From SIG440 sp045587485 (GTDB taxonomy: Bacteria; Bacillota; Clostridia; Monoglobales; Monoglobaceae), in contig JAZNCI010000064.1 in assembly GCA_045587485.1 (NCBI GenBank), positions 1 to 13,207 of the forward strand: a stretch of 13,207 bases of DNA, written 5' to 3'. Positions 1-7,045 of the stretch are shown piece after piece. How positions within the stretch are numbered: the stretch's first letter is position 1; every line of letters begins with the position of its first letter. The translations under genes were made by a program, and so were the position numbers. The notes under the pieces were generated by a model that saw only the letters and a program-made list of their open reading frames with translations, was not told where the DNA came from and searched no databases.

Positions 1-97
1 ATATACCGATAAAGATAATATTAAAATCATATCTGAGATTGACGGAAAAGAAAATGTTTTCTCATTTAATATTAAAAAAGGAACTATTAACAAATAA
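1..97 (+). CDS. C-terminal end of an unidentified protein (partial)
   Basis: An open frame enters from the left edge (first full codon at base 2) and ends at TAA 95-97, giving 31 residues that finish ..NIKKGTINK. The composition is rich in Lys, Ile and Asn. The tail has alternating charged and hydrophobic residues, as in a beta-strand domain end, but no family can be recognised from so short a piece. Support for it being a real gene end comes from the intrinsic terminator that starts 17 bases after the stop on the same strand. The gene start and function lie outside the window. Confidence 0.6.
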   Translation, partial: YTDKDNIKIISEIDGKENVFSFNIKKGTINK

Positions 98-113
98 TAT
101 ATTATAATTATTA

Positions 114-151
114 CAGGCGCCGTGGTATTAATCACGGCACCTGTTTTTTTT
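114..151 (+). terminator. Rho-independent terminator of the left-edge gene
   Basis: An 11-base stem CAGGCGCCGTG / CACGGCACCTG, with one internal C-A mismatch and an 8-base loop (GTATTAAT), is followed directly by eight T on the plus strand. It sits 17 bases after the stop codon of the partial left-edge gene. On the minus strand the hairpin is followed by mixed A/T without a T run, so it is probably a poor terminator for the convergent gene ending at 219. Confidence 0.9.
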
Positions 152-218
152 ATTGGATTTATTAATTTGAAGAAACACTGAAAGCTTTGCTTTAATCTGG
201 TTATCCTATTATTAACTA

Positions 219-587
219 TTACTTTCGCTGTTTTAATTTTCTTTGCGCTCTCTTTCTTTCAATATCCAGCCTTTGCTCTTCTAAAAGCTTATTATTCTCA
301 ATATTGATTTTTTCACGCATAGCTTCAGCTTCTTTTACAGCGTCATCATATCCGGATATAATTTCTGAAATATTATTATATCCTTCATAAAGCTGAACAG
401 TTCTTAAAGCTGAAAGATAAGGAGTAGCTACTCTGACATAAATATTTCTGTCCTTATTTACTTTTTTCATTGCTTTTCGCCTGATTTTCTGCTCTTCTTT
501 TGTGTTATACGGTAAATTAAAAGCATCATCAACAATACTGCAATCAAAGAAAATTCTACCGTCAGGATAATATTTTTGGTTCTTCAA
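219..587 (-). CDS. Small coiled-coil hypothetical protein, probably frameshifted at its 5' end
   Basis: This is a 122-codon frame opening on TTG at 587. I do not recognise the family. The product is very basic and hydrophilic, with no membrane segment. Residues about 35-65 contain a basic helix (KIRRKAMKKVNKDRN) and a VATPYLSALRTVQLYEGY stretch. Residues about 82-122 are almost all charged (..EAEAMREKINIENNKL.., ending RAQRKLKQRK) and should form a single coiled coil. The TTG start has no good RBS. In contrast, an ATG at 630 has a GGTGA RBS 7 nt upstream but lies in another frame and stops after 22 codons. Removing one A from the five-A run at 573-577 (minus-strand reading) joins them as ..LFEEPKYYPDGRIFF.., so the true gene is probably 219-630 with a one-base insertion or a sequencing error. 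Confidence 0.55.
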   Translation of the reverse strand: MKNQKYYPDGRIFFDCSIVDDAFNLPYNTKEEQKIRRKAMKKVNKDRNIYVRVATPYLSALRTVQLYEGYNNISEIISGYDDAVKEAEAMREKINIENNKLLEEQRLDIERKRAQRKLKQRK

Positions 588-630
588 ATAACTTACGTGG
601 CTCTTCTAAAAAGTCGGAATTTTTAATCAT
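562..630 (-). other. Likely authentic 5' end of the 219-587 gene, out of frame
   Basis: A 22-residue frame starting MIKNSDFLEEPRKLFEEP and ending at TGA 562-564 overlaps the start of the coiled-coil gene in a different frame. It has the better translation start of the two: ATG at 628-630 preceded by GGTGA at a 7-nt spacing. The two frames overlap across a five-A run (573-577 on the plus strand as TTTTT), where a single-base change would fuse them. I therefore read it as the detached N-terminus rather than an independent microprotein. An alternative is a translationally coupled leader peptide. Confidence 0.45.
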
Positions 631-645
631 AATAAAATCACCGCA

Positions 646-661
646 ATTTATTATAATAAAT
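646..661 (-). promoter_or_regulatory. 16-bp AT palindrome containing a TATAAT -10 box
   Basis: The sequence ATTTATTATAATAAAT is a perfect palindrome. Read on the minus strand it contains a consensus TATAAT (650-655), 20 nt before the ATG at 630. No acceptable -35 hexamer is found at a 16-18 nt spacing, because that stretch lies within the upstream terminator stem. It is a candidate promoter and/or operator for the small coiled-coil gene. Pure AT sequence produces such matches easily, so this is a weak call. Confidence 0.3.
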
Positions 662-664
662 AAC

Positions 665-708
665 AAAAAAAGAGCATTCAGAAGGAAAAAACCTTTTGAA
701 TGCTCTTT
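665..708 (-). terminator. Strong rho-independent terminator, minus strand
   Basis: Arms 669-680 (AAAGAGCATTCA) and 697-708 (TGAATGCTCTTT) are exact complements. The helix continues inward through a G-T wobble and AAGG/CCTT around a six-base loop, giving about 17 pairs. On the minus strand the last arm runs into seven consecutive T. The plus-strand side has no T tract after the stem. It lies about 220 bases downstream of the glycoside hydrolase gene ending at 927 and is the first convincing terminator for that four-gene operon. It also insulates the small gene to its left. Confidence 0.85.
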
Positions 709-800
709 GGTGCGGATATTCATAACACAAGTAGTTCTCGGCAATATATATTCTATATTTCGTACTCTAATATATTTTCTCAGATATGGAGGAATACATA

Positions 801-842
801 ATGTCAAACATCATTGAAGATTTATATTACGGCAAAAAGTAA
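801..842 (+). pseudogene. 13-codon remnant resembling the N-terminus of a DUF6809-type protein
   Basis: ATG 801 is preceded by a consensus GGAGG (788-792) with an 8-nt spacer. The encoded peptide MSNIIEDLYYGKK ends at TAA 840-842. From memory, proteins of the DUF6809 group (small Firmicutes proteins often near mobile elements) begin with very similar residues (..IEDLYYGN..) and run to about 90 residues. Nothing after the stop in this frame resembles the rest of such a protein. I read this as a truncated gene whose translation start survived. It could instead be a real micropeptide. The 84 bases after it (to 926) hold no other gene. Confidence 0.4.
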
Positions 843-855
843 TATGTTAGGTTTT

Positions 856-878
856 GTATCAAGCTTCAGGCTTGATGC
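856..878. other. Short hairpin without a T tract in the intergenic region
   Basis: ATCAAGC (858-864) and GCTTGAT (870-876) pair around a five-base loop, extended outward by a T-G wobble and a G-C pair to nine pairs. Neither strand has a T run after the stem, so it is not a convincing terminator. It lies between the stop of the 13-codon ORF and the stop of the convergent glycoside hydrolase gene, and might be a leftover terminator of the truncated gene. Confidence 0.3.
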
Positions 879-926
879 TAAATTTACATGCGGTGCTTTT
901 ATAGGGAAATAATCAAAATCGTAGTT

Positions 927-3125
927 CTATCTGTTGTCGGAGAGCTGACTTATTTTTCCGTCACGTACTTTGATTTTGAAGGTTTTATGAATATCGACAC
1001 AAGAAGTTCCGACAGAAACCGTGTAATCACCGTTATGCATACCTAAAACCATACGGCGGTCATAGTAGCAGAAGGCTTCGTTGGGAACAGGTATACTGAT
1101 TTGAGTTTTTTCTCCCTTTTTAATCTCAACACGCGCATATGCTTTCAGCTCCTTCAGGGGCATTACAACATCACAGTTAATCCCCGTCAGGTAAGTCTGA
1201 ATAACCTCCGCACCATCAAAGTCACCGGTATTCTCAACCGTAAGATTTATCTTAAGACTGTCCGCCAGATTTATACATTCAAAATTATCAAGTTTAAAGT
1301 CTGTATAGCTCAGTCCGAAGCCGAACGGATAAAGCGGAGCTCCGTCATTTTCAATATAGCCGTATCCTCTTCCTGACGGCTTCATCGAATAGAAAAGAGG
1401 AAGCTGTCCGACAGTTTTCGGGAATGTTATGGGAAGCTTTCCACTCGGAGAAATCTCTCCGAAAAGAATTTCACATATAGCTTGTGCACCCTGTTCACCC
1501 GGGAACCATGCTTCTAAAACAGCACCACAGCCGTCCTGCCACGCAGTCATATCTACAGGTGAACCATTAAGAAGCACAACTGTTGAATTTGAATTTGCTG
1601 CAGTCATTCTGCGTATACTTTCCTCCTGATCCGTTTTGACGGTGAACTCAATTTTGCCCACAATAACCGCACTGTTATCTTTTTGTTCCGTTCGCGTAAT
1701 ACCGGGAAGACGGATATCCGAACGGTCAAGTCCTTCACCTTCAACAAGTGCAGTCATATATATTGCTGCATCACACTCGGCGGCAACCTCTTCGATGTAA
1801 GCATCCTCCGCGAAAACAACCTCAACGGCTCCGTCAAGATATTCTCTGAGATACTGTAACGGTGTTTTTGCATCCTCAGCCGTCCATTTGACTTCGAAAG
1901 GACCGGAATAGTTTTCTCCGACCGGGAAAACATCCGCACCCATACCGAACACAGCCAGCTTCTTCATTTTTTTCTTATTAAAAGGCAAAACGCCTTCATT
2001 CTTCAAGAGCACCATTGATCTGCGGGCTGCTTCAAGCGCCAGTTGCTTATGCTCGTCACAGCGCACAAGGCTCTGAGCCTCATTTCTGTCTGCAAAAGGC
2101 TTGTCCATAAGACCGATGCTGAACTTTGCGGCCAACACACGCAGAAGTGCACGGTCAATATCAGATTCATCAATCCAACCTTCTTTGTAAGCAATCATCA
2201 AATCATCATAAGAGTTTTGTGGCAAATCAACATCCAGACCTGCTTTGAGGCTCGCTGCCTGAGCCTTCCATTCTGTATCAAAAAGTCTGTGTGCTTCCCA
2301 AACGCCCTCAACCGAATTGTAATCAGAAACAACAAAGCCTTTAAAGCCCCACTCGTTACGCAAAATATCGGTCAGAAGCTTTTCGTTACAGGTGCAGGGA
2401 ACACCGTCCCAGCTGTTATATGCAGCCATAACAGACATTGCTCCGCCTTGCTTGATACACTTTTCAAAAGGCTTAAGATAAACTTCTCGCATTGTCCTTT
2501 CACTTGTATCGGAAACATTGGAGTCTCTTCCTCCATAAGAATAGTTATCTGCATAATGCTTTGGTGTGGCGATAACACCGTTTTTCTGTAATCCTCTGCA
2601 AATTGCAGCACCCATATCTCCGTTCAGGAGCACATCTTCACCGAAGCTTTCAATTGTTCTCCCCCAACGACAATCCCTGACAACATTTACTACCGGAGTA
2701 AGAGCCTGCCTTACACCTACAACGGCACACTCCTTTCCTATAACGTCGCCTATCCGTTCAACTAAATCCTTATCAAACATCGATGCCATACCTATCGGTT
2801 GTGGGAAGCAGGTTGCCATACCCCACTGTGCTCCGTGAAGAGCCTCTGCGTGTTCAATGGGCGGAACAGACAGCGAATTGCACTCCATACTACGACGTAT
2901 ATCTCGGTTAATTTCATCAGCAACTTCCGCAGGAGAAACAGGTTCTCCTCGCTGCTCGTGCATAAAATGTCCGGGATTACGGAAATTACCGAAACGATAT
3001 TCTCGCCTTTCTTCGTAATCCTCGCGTATAGGATAGAGCATCTGACAAGAAAGCTGACAGATCTTTTCTTCAAGGGACAGCTTTTCCAGAAGTTCTTCTG
3101 CTCTTTTTTCAGGTGATTTATTCAT
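927..3125 (-). CDS. Glycoside hydrolase family 3 beta-glucosidase-type enzyme
   Basis: A 732-residue GH3 enzyme that removes beta-linked terminal sugars (typically glucose or xylose) from non-reducing ends with retention. Order of domains: TIM barrel (about residues 8-340) with DCRWGRTIESFGED (151-164), KH (189-190) and the nucleophile Asp268 in GFVVSDY; alpha/beta sandwich (about 365-590) with LLKNEGVLPF and the EGEGLDRSD loop (462-470), whose Glu462 or Glu464 is the likely acid/base; then PLYPFGFGLSYT (598-609) and a fibronectin-III-like C-terminal domain (about 625-720). There is no signal peptide, so it should be cytosolic. ATG 3125 has AGGAG 8 nt upstream. It is the last gene of the operon, 14 bases after the GH42 gene. 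The family call is firm. The exact sugar is not readable from sequence; glucose would fit the neighbours. Confidence 0.93.
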   Translation of the reverse strand: MNKSPEKRAEELLEKLSLEEKICQLSCQMLYPIREDYEERREYRFGNFRNPGHFMHEQRGEPVSPAEVADEINRDIRRSMECNSLSVPPIEHAEALHGAQWGMATCFPQPIGMASMFDKDLVERIGDVIGKECAVVGVRQALTPVVNVVRDCRWGRTIESFGEDVLLNGDMGAAICRGLQKNGVIATPKHYADNYSYGGRDSNVSDTSERTMREVYLKPFEKCIKQGGAMSVMAAYNSWDGVPCTCNEKLLTDILRNEWGFKGFVVSDYNSVEGVWEAHRLFDTEWKAQAASLKAGLDVDLPQNSYDDLMIAYKEGWIDESDIDRALLRVLAAKFSIGLMDKPFADRNEAQSLVRCDEHKQLALEAARRSMVLLKNEGVLPFNKKKMKKLAVFGMGADVFPVGENYSGPFEVKWTAEDAKTPLQYLREYLDGAVEVVFAEDAYIEEVAAECDAAIYMTALVEGEGLDRSDIRLPGITRTEQKDNSAVIVGKIEFTVKTDQEESIRRMTAANSNSTVVLLNGSPVDMTAWQDGCGAVLEAWFPGEQGAQAICEILFGEISPSGKLPITFPKTVGQLPLFYSMKPSGRGYGYIENDGAPLYPFGFGLSYTDFKLDNFECINLADSLKINLTVENTGDFDGAEVIQTYLTGINCDVVMPLKELKAYARVEIKKGEKTQISIPVPNEAFCYYDRRMVLGMHNGDYTVSVGTSCVDIHKTFKIKVRDGKISQLSDNR

Positions 3126-3139
3126 AAGGTCAACTCCTA

Positions 3140-5149
3140 TTAATGTGCTTTTATGATAAGATATCCGCAGACAGGCAGTGTTATTTTGCCGGAAACGCTT
3201 TCGTTTTTAAGTGTATCTGTATACTCTTTATCAAGAACGATTATTCGTTCTTCATCTGCAAAGTTCATAATAAAAATTATGTCGCCACGCTTTCTTGAGA
3301 AAACTCCGTCACTGAGTTTTATGTCCGCATCGGCAGCAACAGCATTTTCGGCAATAAGCATTTCGCAGAAATCATCGGCAAAAGTCCCGTCGTTTCTGAA
3401 GGCGGCATAGTATGCCTTACCTTTTCCGAATGCATTTTCTGTAACGCAGGGCATTCCGCAGTAGAAATCGCTTTTATATTCGCCCAGAGTTTTTGCTCCG
3501 TTCGCATGGATGATGTCACAGATGTGGTTCACTTCATAGTCCTTGCCGTTGAATCCGGCCTTGCCCGTAATATCCTCGGGAAGAGAATCCGTTTCCTCAC
3601 ACCATATGCCGAAAACCTCCTTCAGCCTTCCTGCAGGGAAACCGCCGAGTCTGCAAAGGTCATCAGTATCGACTATGCCTAAGAGATACGTTGCAACAAA
3701 ATTACCGCCGTTTTCAACATATTCCTCAATCCGTTTTTCCGTGCCGTTCTTAAGCATATAGAGAAACGGTGCGATAACAATATCATATTTTGAATAATCA
3801 TCCTGCATGGAAATAACGTCAACGCTGATGCCTCTCTTATAAAACGGAGCATACCATTTTATACATTCTTTCACATAATCTCTGCGGATGTTGTTATAAC
3901 CCCGGAAAACATTGACTGCCCAGCCGTTTTCCCAGTCATATATAACCGCAACTCTGCTTTCGGTTTCGCTTCCGACAGCGGAATTCAATTTTTCAAGTGT
4001 TTCTCCAAGCCTTGTTACGTTTTTGAAAACTCTTGTGTTTTCGTGTCCGCAATGGTCAATAACCGCACCCTGAAATTTTTCGTCTCCGCCTCTGCTTTTT
4101 CTCCATTGGAAATACTGTATGCTGTCCGCACCGTGTGCAACAGCCTGGATTGATGCAAGCTCATGTATGCCCGATTTTGGGAGCTTGTTGACATCCTGCC
4201 AGTTTACTAATGACGGTGTGCTTTCCATAAGGAAAAACGGCTGACCGTTTTTTAATGAACGGAAAAAATCGTGTAAAAACGCTGTTTCAAGTGCCTCATT
4301 GAGATTTTTACCCTTGTCCCAGGCAGGATAACTGTCCCAAGATACAAGATCAACATAATTTGCGAACTTTTGATAATCAATTCCGTTATATCTTTTCATA
4401 AAGTTGGTGGTTACGGGAATATCCGGTGTAATTTCCCGCAGAGGTGCAATTTCGTTTTCAAAAAAAGAAATGTGGCTGTCGGTTATAAAACGCTGCCATG
4501 CAAGATTAAGAGCCGATGCACTGTCTTCTCCGTTTTTTTCGGGCGGATTAATCTGGTCAAAATCGTTGAAGGAATGCGACCAGAATGCATTCCACCATTT
4601 GAAATTCAGCTCATCGATATCGTTGTGATAATATTCTCTGAGCCATTTTCTGAAAGCCTCGCAGCAAAGCTCACAGCGGCATTCTCCGCTGTATTCATTT
4701 GAAATATGCCACATTTTCAGGGCAGGATGGTTTTTGTATCTTTCCGCAAGTATTCTGTTGATGCTGCGGACTTTTTCTCTGTAAACCGGGGAAGTGAGAC
4801 AATGATTGTGTCTGTCACTGAATTTGCGGCGTATCCCGTTTTCGTCTTTTCTTAAAACTTCGGGATATTTTTCGGCAAGCCATGCAGGCCGCGCGCCCGA
4901 CGGAGTGGCAAGGATTGCGGCAATACCATTCCGATGCATTTTATCAAGTATAGTATCAAGCCATTCAAAATTATAAACGCCTTCTTCAGGTTCAAGTGTT
5001 GCCCATGAAAATACGCCGACCGTTGCACTGTTGATATGGGCAAGCTTCATCAGACGCATATCCTCATCCCATATTTCGGGCGTTCTTATCCATTGGTCCG
5101 GGTTATAATCTCCACCGTGGATTATATAATCAAAAAGCTTTTTTGCCAT
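3140..5149 (-). CDS. Glycoside hydrolase family 42 beta-galactosidase
   Basis: A 669-residue GH42 enzyme hydrolysing terminal beta-D-galactosides. The TIM barrel (about residues 8-385) opens with the family hallmark GGDYNPDQW (12-20). Acid/base Glu152 lies in WHISNEY and nucleophile Glu309 in FFLMESTPS. Cys117, Cys157, Cys159 and Cys162 (C-x-C-x2-C) match the structural zinc site described in GH42 enzymes such as that of Thermus A4. A glutamine-amidotransferase-like trimerisation domain (about 395-610, with IYDWENGWAV and ENGGNFVATYLLG) and a small C-terminal beta domain follow. Length is normal for the family. There is no signal peptide, so it is cytosolic. The start is set by AAGGAG 7 nt before ATG 5149. 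It is co-transcribed with the GH3 gene downstream and the ceramidase-like genes upstream, which suggests a Gal-Glc-containing substrate. Confidence 0.95.
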   Translation of the reverse strand: MAKKLFDYIIHGGDYNPDQWIRTPEIWDEDMRLMKLAHINSATVGVFSWATLEPEEGVYNFEWLDTILDKMHRNGIAAILATPSGARPAWLAEKYPEVLRKDENGIRRKFSDRHNHCLTSPVYREKVRSINRILAERYKNHPALKMWHISNEYSGECRCELCCEAFRKWLREYYHNDIDELNFKWWNAFWSHSFNDFDQINPPEKNGEDSASALNLAWQRFITDSHISFFENEIAPLREITPDIPVTTNFMKRYNGIDYQKFANYVDLVSWDSYPAWDKGKNLNEALETAFLHDFFRSLKNGQPFFLMESTPSLVNWQDVNKLPKSGIHELASIQAVAHGADSIQYFQWRKSRGGDEKFQGAVIDHCGHENTRVFKNVTRLGETLEKLNSAVGSETESRVAVIYDWENGWAVNVFRGYNNIRRDYVKECIKWYAPFYKRGISVDVISMQDDYSKYDIVIAPFLYMLKNGTEKRIEEYVENGGNFVATYLLGIVDTDDLCRLGGFPAGRLKEVFGIWCEETDSLPEDITGKAGFNGKDYEVNHICDIIHANGAKTLGEYKSDFYCGMPCVTENAFGKGKAYYAAFRNDGTFADDFCEMLIAENAVAADADIKLSDGVFSRKRGDIIFIMNFADEERIIVLDKEYTDTLKNESVSGKITLPVCGYLIIKAH

Positions 5150-5173
5150 TGCTTTTCTCCTTTTTTGGATTTA

Positions 5174-5205
5174 AATGACCCGAACTGTATTCTGTCCGGG
5201 TCATT
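5174..5205 (-). other. Intercistronic hairpin upstream of the GH42 gene
   Basis: AATGACCCG (5174-5182) and CGGGTCATT (5197-5205) are perfect 9-base inverted arms, and about three more pairs (one wobble) extend the stem inward. In the minus-strand transcript it lies about 75 nt after the stop of the secreted ceramidase-like gene and ends about 25 nt before the GH42 start. The bases after it (TAAATCC) contain no T run, so it is not a standard terminator. A partial terminator, an mRNA-stability or processing element, or an operator are all possible. Confidence 0.5.
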
Positions 5206-5224
5206 CATTCTGCCACAAAGCTCA

Positions 5225-5244
5225 GTAAACACTTCGTGTGTTAC
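5225..5244 (-). other. Small hairpin in the same intercistronic gap
   Basis: GTAAACAC / GTGT-g-TTAC pair as eight base pairs with one bulged G around a three-base TTC loop. It lies between the stop at 5280 and the larger hairpin at 5174-5205. With that hairpin it makes this 130-base gap the only structured spacer inside the minus-strand operon, whose other gaps are 14 and 26 bases. It has no T tract on the minus strand. Confidence 0.3.
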
Positions 5245-5279
5245 AGTTTAAATTTGTTTTATTTTTAACTTCAAAACCT

Positions 5280-7019
5280 TTAAGGGTTCAGGCTTTTTAC
5301 GAGCTCATTTAAAGTTGAAACGGTTGTTGACCCCGCTGAAGCTCCGGCTGAAAGCAGTTCTTCATAATGTCTGTGATAGGAGCCAAAGATCTTATCTGCG
5401 CCATCCATATCCCAAATAACATCAGTAATAAAGTGTGCGAAGTCGTTATCCGGCAGAATATATCCGATTGCATCGTTACAAAGTCCCATAACAAGAACTG
5501 TTTTACCTTCGGGAATGAGTTTTGCAGTTGCTTCATAAGTCCATTCTGTACCTGAATATGATTCTTCCGCCGAAACAAAATTACCGTATATAAGTTGAGG
5601 TACAATTTCACCGGGAACAGTAAGCAAAACAATATCTTTTCCGATTTCTATGTATCCGGCTTCCGTAATAACGGAATAACCTGTTTCGCTTGAAGAATCC
5701 TTTACGGTTGTTGTGCCGATAAAGCCTTCGGTAGCACCGTAAGCGAAAAGACCTGTTTCAAGGCTGACAACATACTCAGTCATTCTGACATTGAGTATGG
5801 GTTCAATTTCTTTTAAATTATCCTGGGCTTCCAGAATAAGTCTTGCGTATTCATAGCCGTAGAGGATGGCTGTCTTATAATCTTCTGCAGTAGGATTGAC
5901 AGCGACTTTTTCATCAACCTCACCAATGGTTGACGCCGGAACATCTGCCCATTTGTTAACGGAAACAGGTGCCTGTGCCCCCTGAATGAACATAAAATTC
6001 ATACCGGCACCGTTGATTTTTTCTTCCATAAAGGCAGGGAAATCTGCAGAAAGCAGCTTCGTGGATTCATCAACAATAGTCGGGTGAGCACCTATATTTG
6101 CAATGATTGTTGCTGCAGAAGCCTTGTTGTCCGGAACGAACTTAAAGCAAGCGAACAAATGCTGATAGCCTTCAGTATAATATCTTTTGTTAACGAGATA
6201 GGGATATTCATCATCGGCATACAATCCGTGCTCGTCATCCTTGCCCATACCTGCTGTTTCAAAATAATAGAGCGAACCGGTTTCAATATTTGTATATGCC
6301 TCAACAATAGCATCGGCTGCACGGTCAATCATCACCTCAAGAAACTCGGTGTCCATTGATCTGTCGGCTCCGACGAAGAAACTGCGAAAAATTTTAGGCA
6401 GCAAGTCAAGACCTATACCCTGCGTATCAATAACTGTATGGCAATGTGTCGCATTTATGTTGATAGCATTAATGTTGTTTTCAATGCCTTTTTCATTAAG
6501 CTTTTGCTTAACAGCCTCTCTTATTGCACGCACATCACCGTTAGCTACTCCGATACCGTCAATTGAAACAAAAATCGTTGTGCCTCTGCCCGAGCCGTCG
6601 TTAAGAGCAATTGCAACGGCTTTCTGATCATCAAAAGCACCGTTTACCTTCTGGGTGAAATAACCTCCGGTATAGTATTTCTTTGTTCCGTCAAGGAGGT
6701 TATCGGGAACAAGGCTTTCCTTGCCGAAGCCGAGAGACCATTTGGCACCATTAGCGGATTCATCAATGAAGGTATCTGTTCCCTTGTAGAAATTTTCACT
6801 TTCTGCAGCAAAATATTCCTCAACTGTCGGATAGTCGGGTGTTGGAGTCAGAAAGCCCAAAAATTTAATCAGTCCGTCAATAATACCACCAAGAACGGTT
6901 GTTATCGATTGAACAGGATTACATTGCTCACTTGCTGCAAATGCAATCGTTGAATTTGCAGCAAAAATCATTGTAACTGCGAGAATAATTGCGATAAGAG
7001 AACGATAGGTTTTTTTCAT
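5280..7019 (-). CDS. Secreted neutral/alkaline ceramidase-family amidohydrolase
   Basis: A 579-residue protein of the neutral ceramidase superfamily (zinc amidases that split ceramide into sphingoid base and fatty acid). Residues 1-28 are a typical signal peptide (MKK.., hydrophobic core, AFA cleavage site). A hydrophobic Gly-rich segment (about 38-58, VLGGIIDGLIKFLGFL) then precedes the catalytic domain. Residues likely to match the zinc and catalytic site of the Pseudomonas enzyme: His192/His194 (NATHCHT), His312 (GAHPT), Ser353 (GAQAPVS, where the classic motif is GAQGDVS), Glu471 (TVPGEIVP) and Tyr520 (LCNDAIGYIL). No sortase signal, SLH domain or Ig-like C-terminal domain is seen, and the C-terminus is short. 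GGGAG precedes ATG 7019 by 9 nt. It is a diverged tandem paralogue of the gene 26 bases upstream. The superfamily is fairly sure; ceramide as substrate is inference. Confidence 0.8.
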   Translation of the reverse strand: MKKTYRSLIAIILAVTMIFAANSTIAFAASEQCNPVQSITTVLGGIIDGLIKFLGFLTPTPDYPTVEEYFAAESENFYKGTDTFIDESANGAKWSLGFGKESLVPDNLLDGTKKYYTGGYFTQKVNGAFDDQKAVAIALNDGSGRGTTIFVSIDGIGVANGDVRAIREAVKQKLNEKGIENNINAININATHCHTVIDTQGIGLDLLPKIFRSFFVGADRSMDTEFLEVMIDRAADAIVEAYTNIETGSLYYFETAGMGKDDEHGLYADDEYPYLVNKRYYTEGYQHLFACFKFVPDNKASAATIIANIGAHPTIVDESTKLLSADFPAFMEEKINGAGMNFMFIQGAQAPVSVNKWADVPASTIGEVDEKVAVNPTAEDYKTAILYGYEYARLILEAQDNLKEIEPILNVRMTEYVVSLETGLFAYGATEGFIGTTTVKDSSSETGYSVITEAGYIEIGKDIVLLTVPGEIVPQLIYGNFVSAEESYSGTEWTYEATAKLIPEGKTVLVMGLCNDAIGYILPDNDFAHFITDVIWDMDGADKIFGSYHRHYEELLSAGASAGSTTVSTLNELVKSLNP

Positions 7020-7045
7020 ATTTTACATCTCCCTATAAAATTGAT

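Noticed and set aside
562..807. 81-codon minus-strand frame starting at 807
   Set aside because: Its upstream part runs through the terminator hairpin at 665-708 and has no RBS. Only the last 22 codons, from ATG 630, have a credible start.
2043..2591. 182-codon open frame on the plus strand inside the GH3 gene
   Set aside because: It is antisense to a strongly conserved GH3 coding sequence, has no RBS, and its Cys/His/Ile-rich product resembles no protein. It is a shadow frame.
927..3125. GH3 enzyme as a NagZ-type beta-N-acetylglucosaminidase for peptidoglycan recycling
   Set aside because: It has the alpha/beta sandwich and fibronectin-III-like C-terminal domains and the EGEG-x-DR loop of glucosidase/xylosidase-type GH3 enzymes. 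NagZ is single-domain and lacks these.
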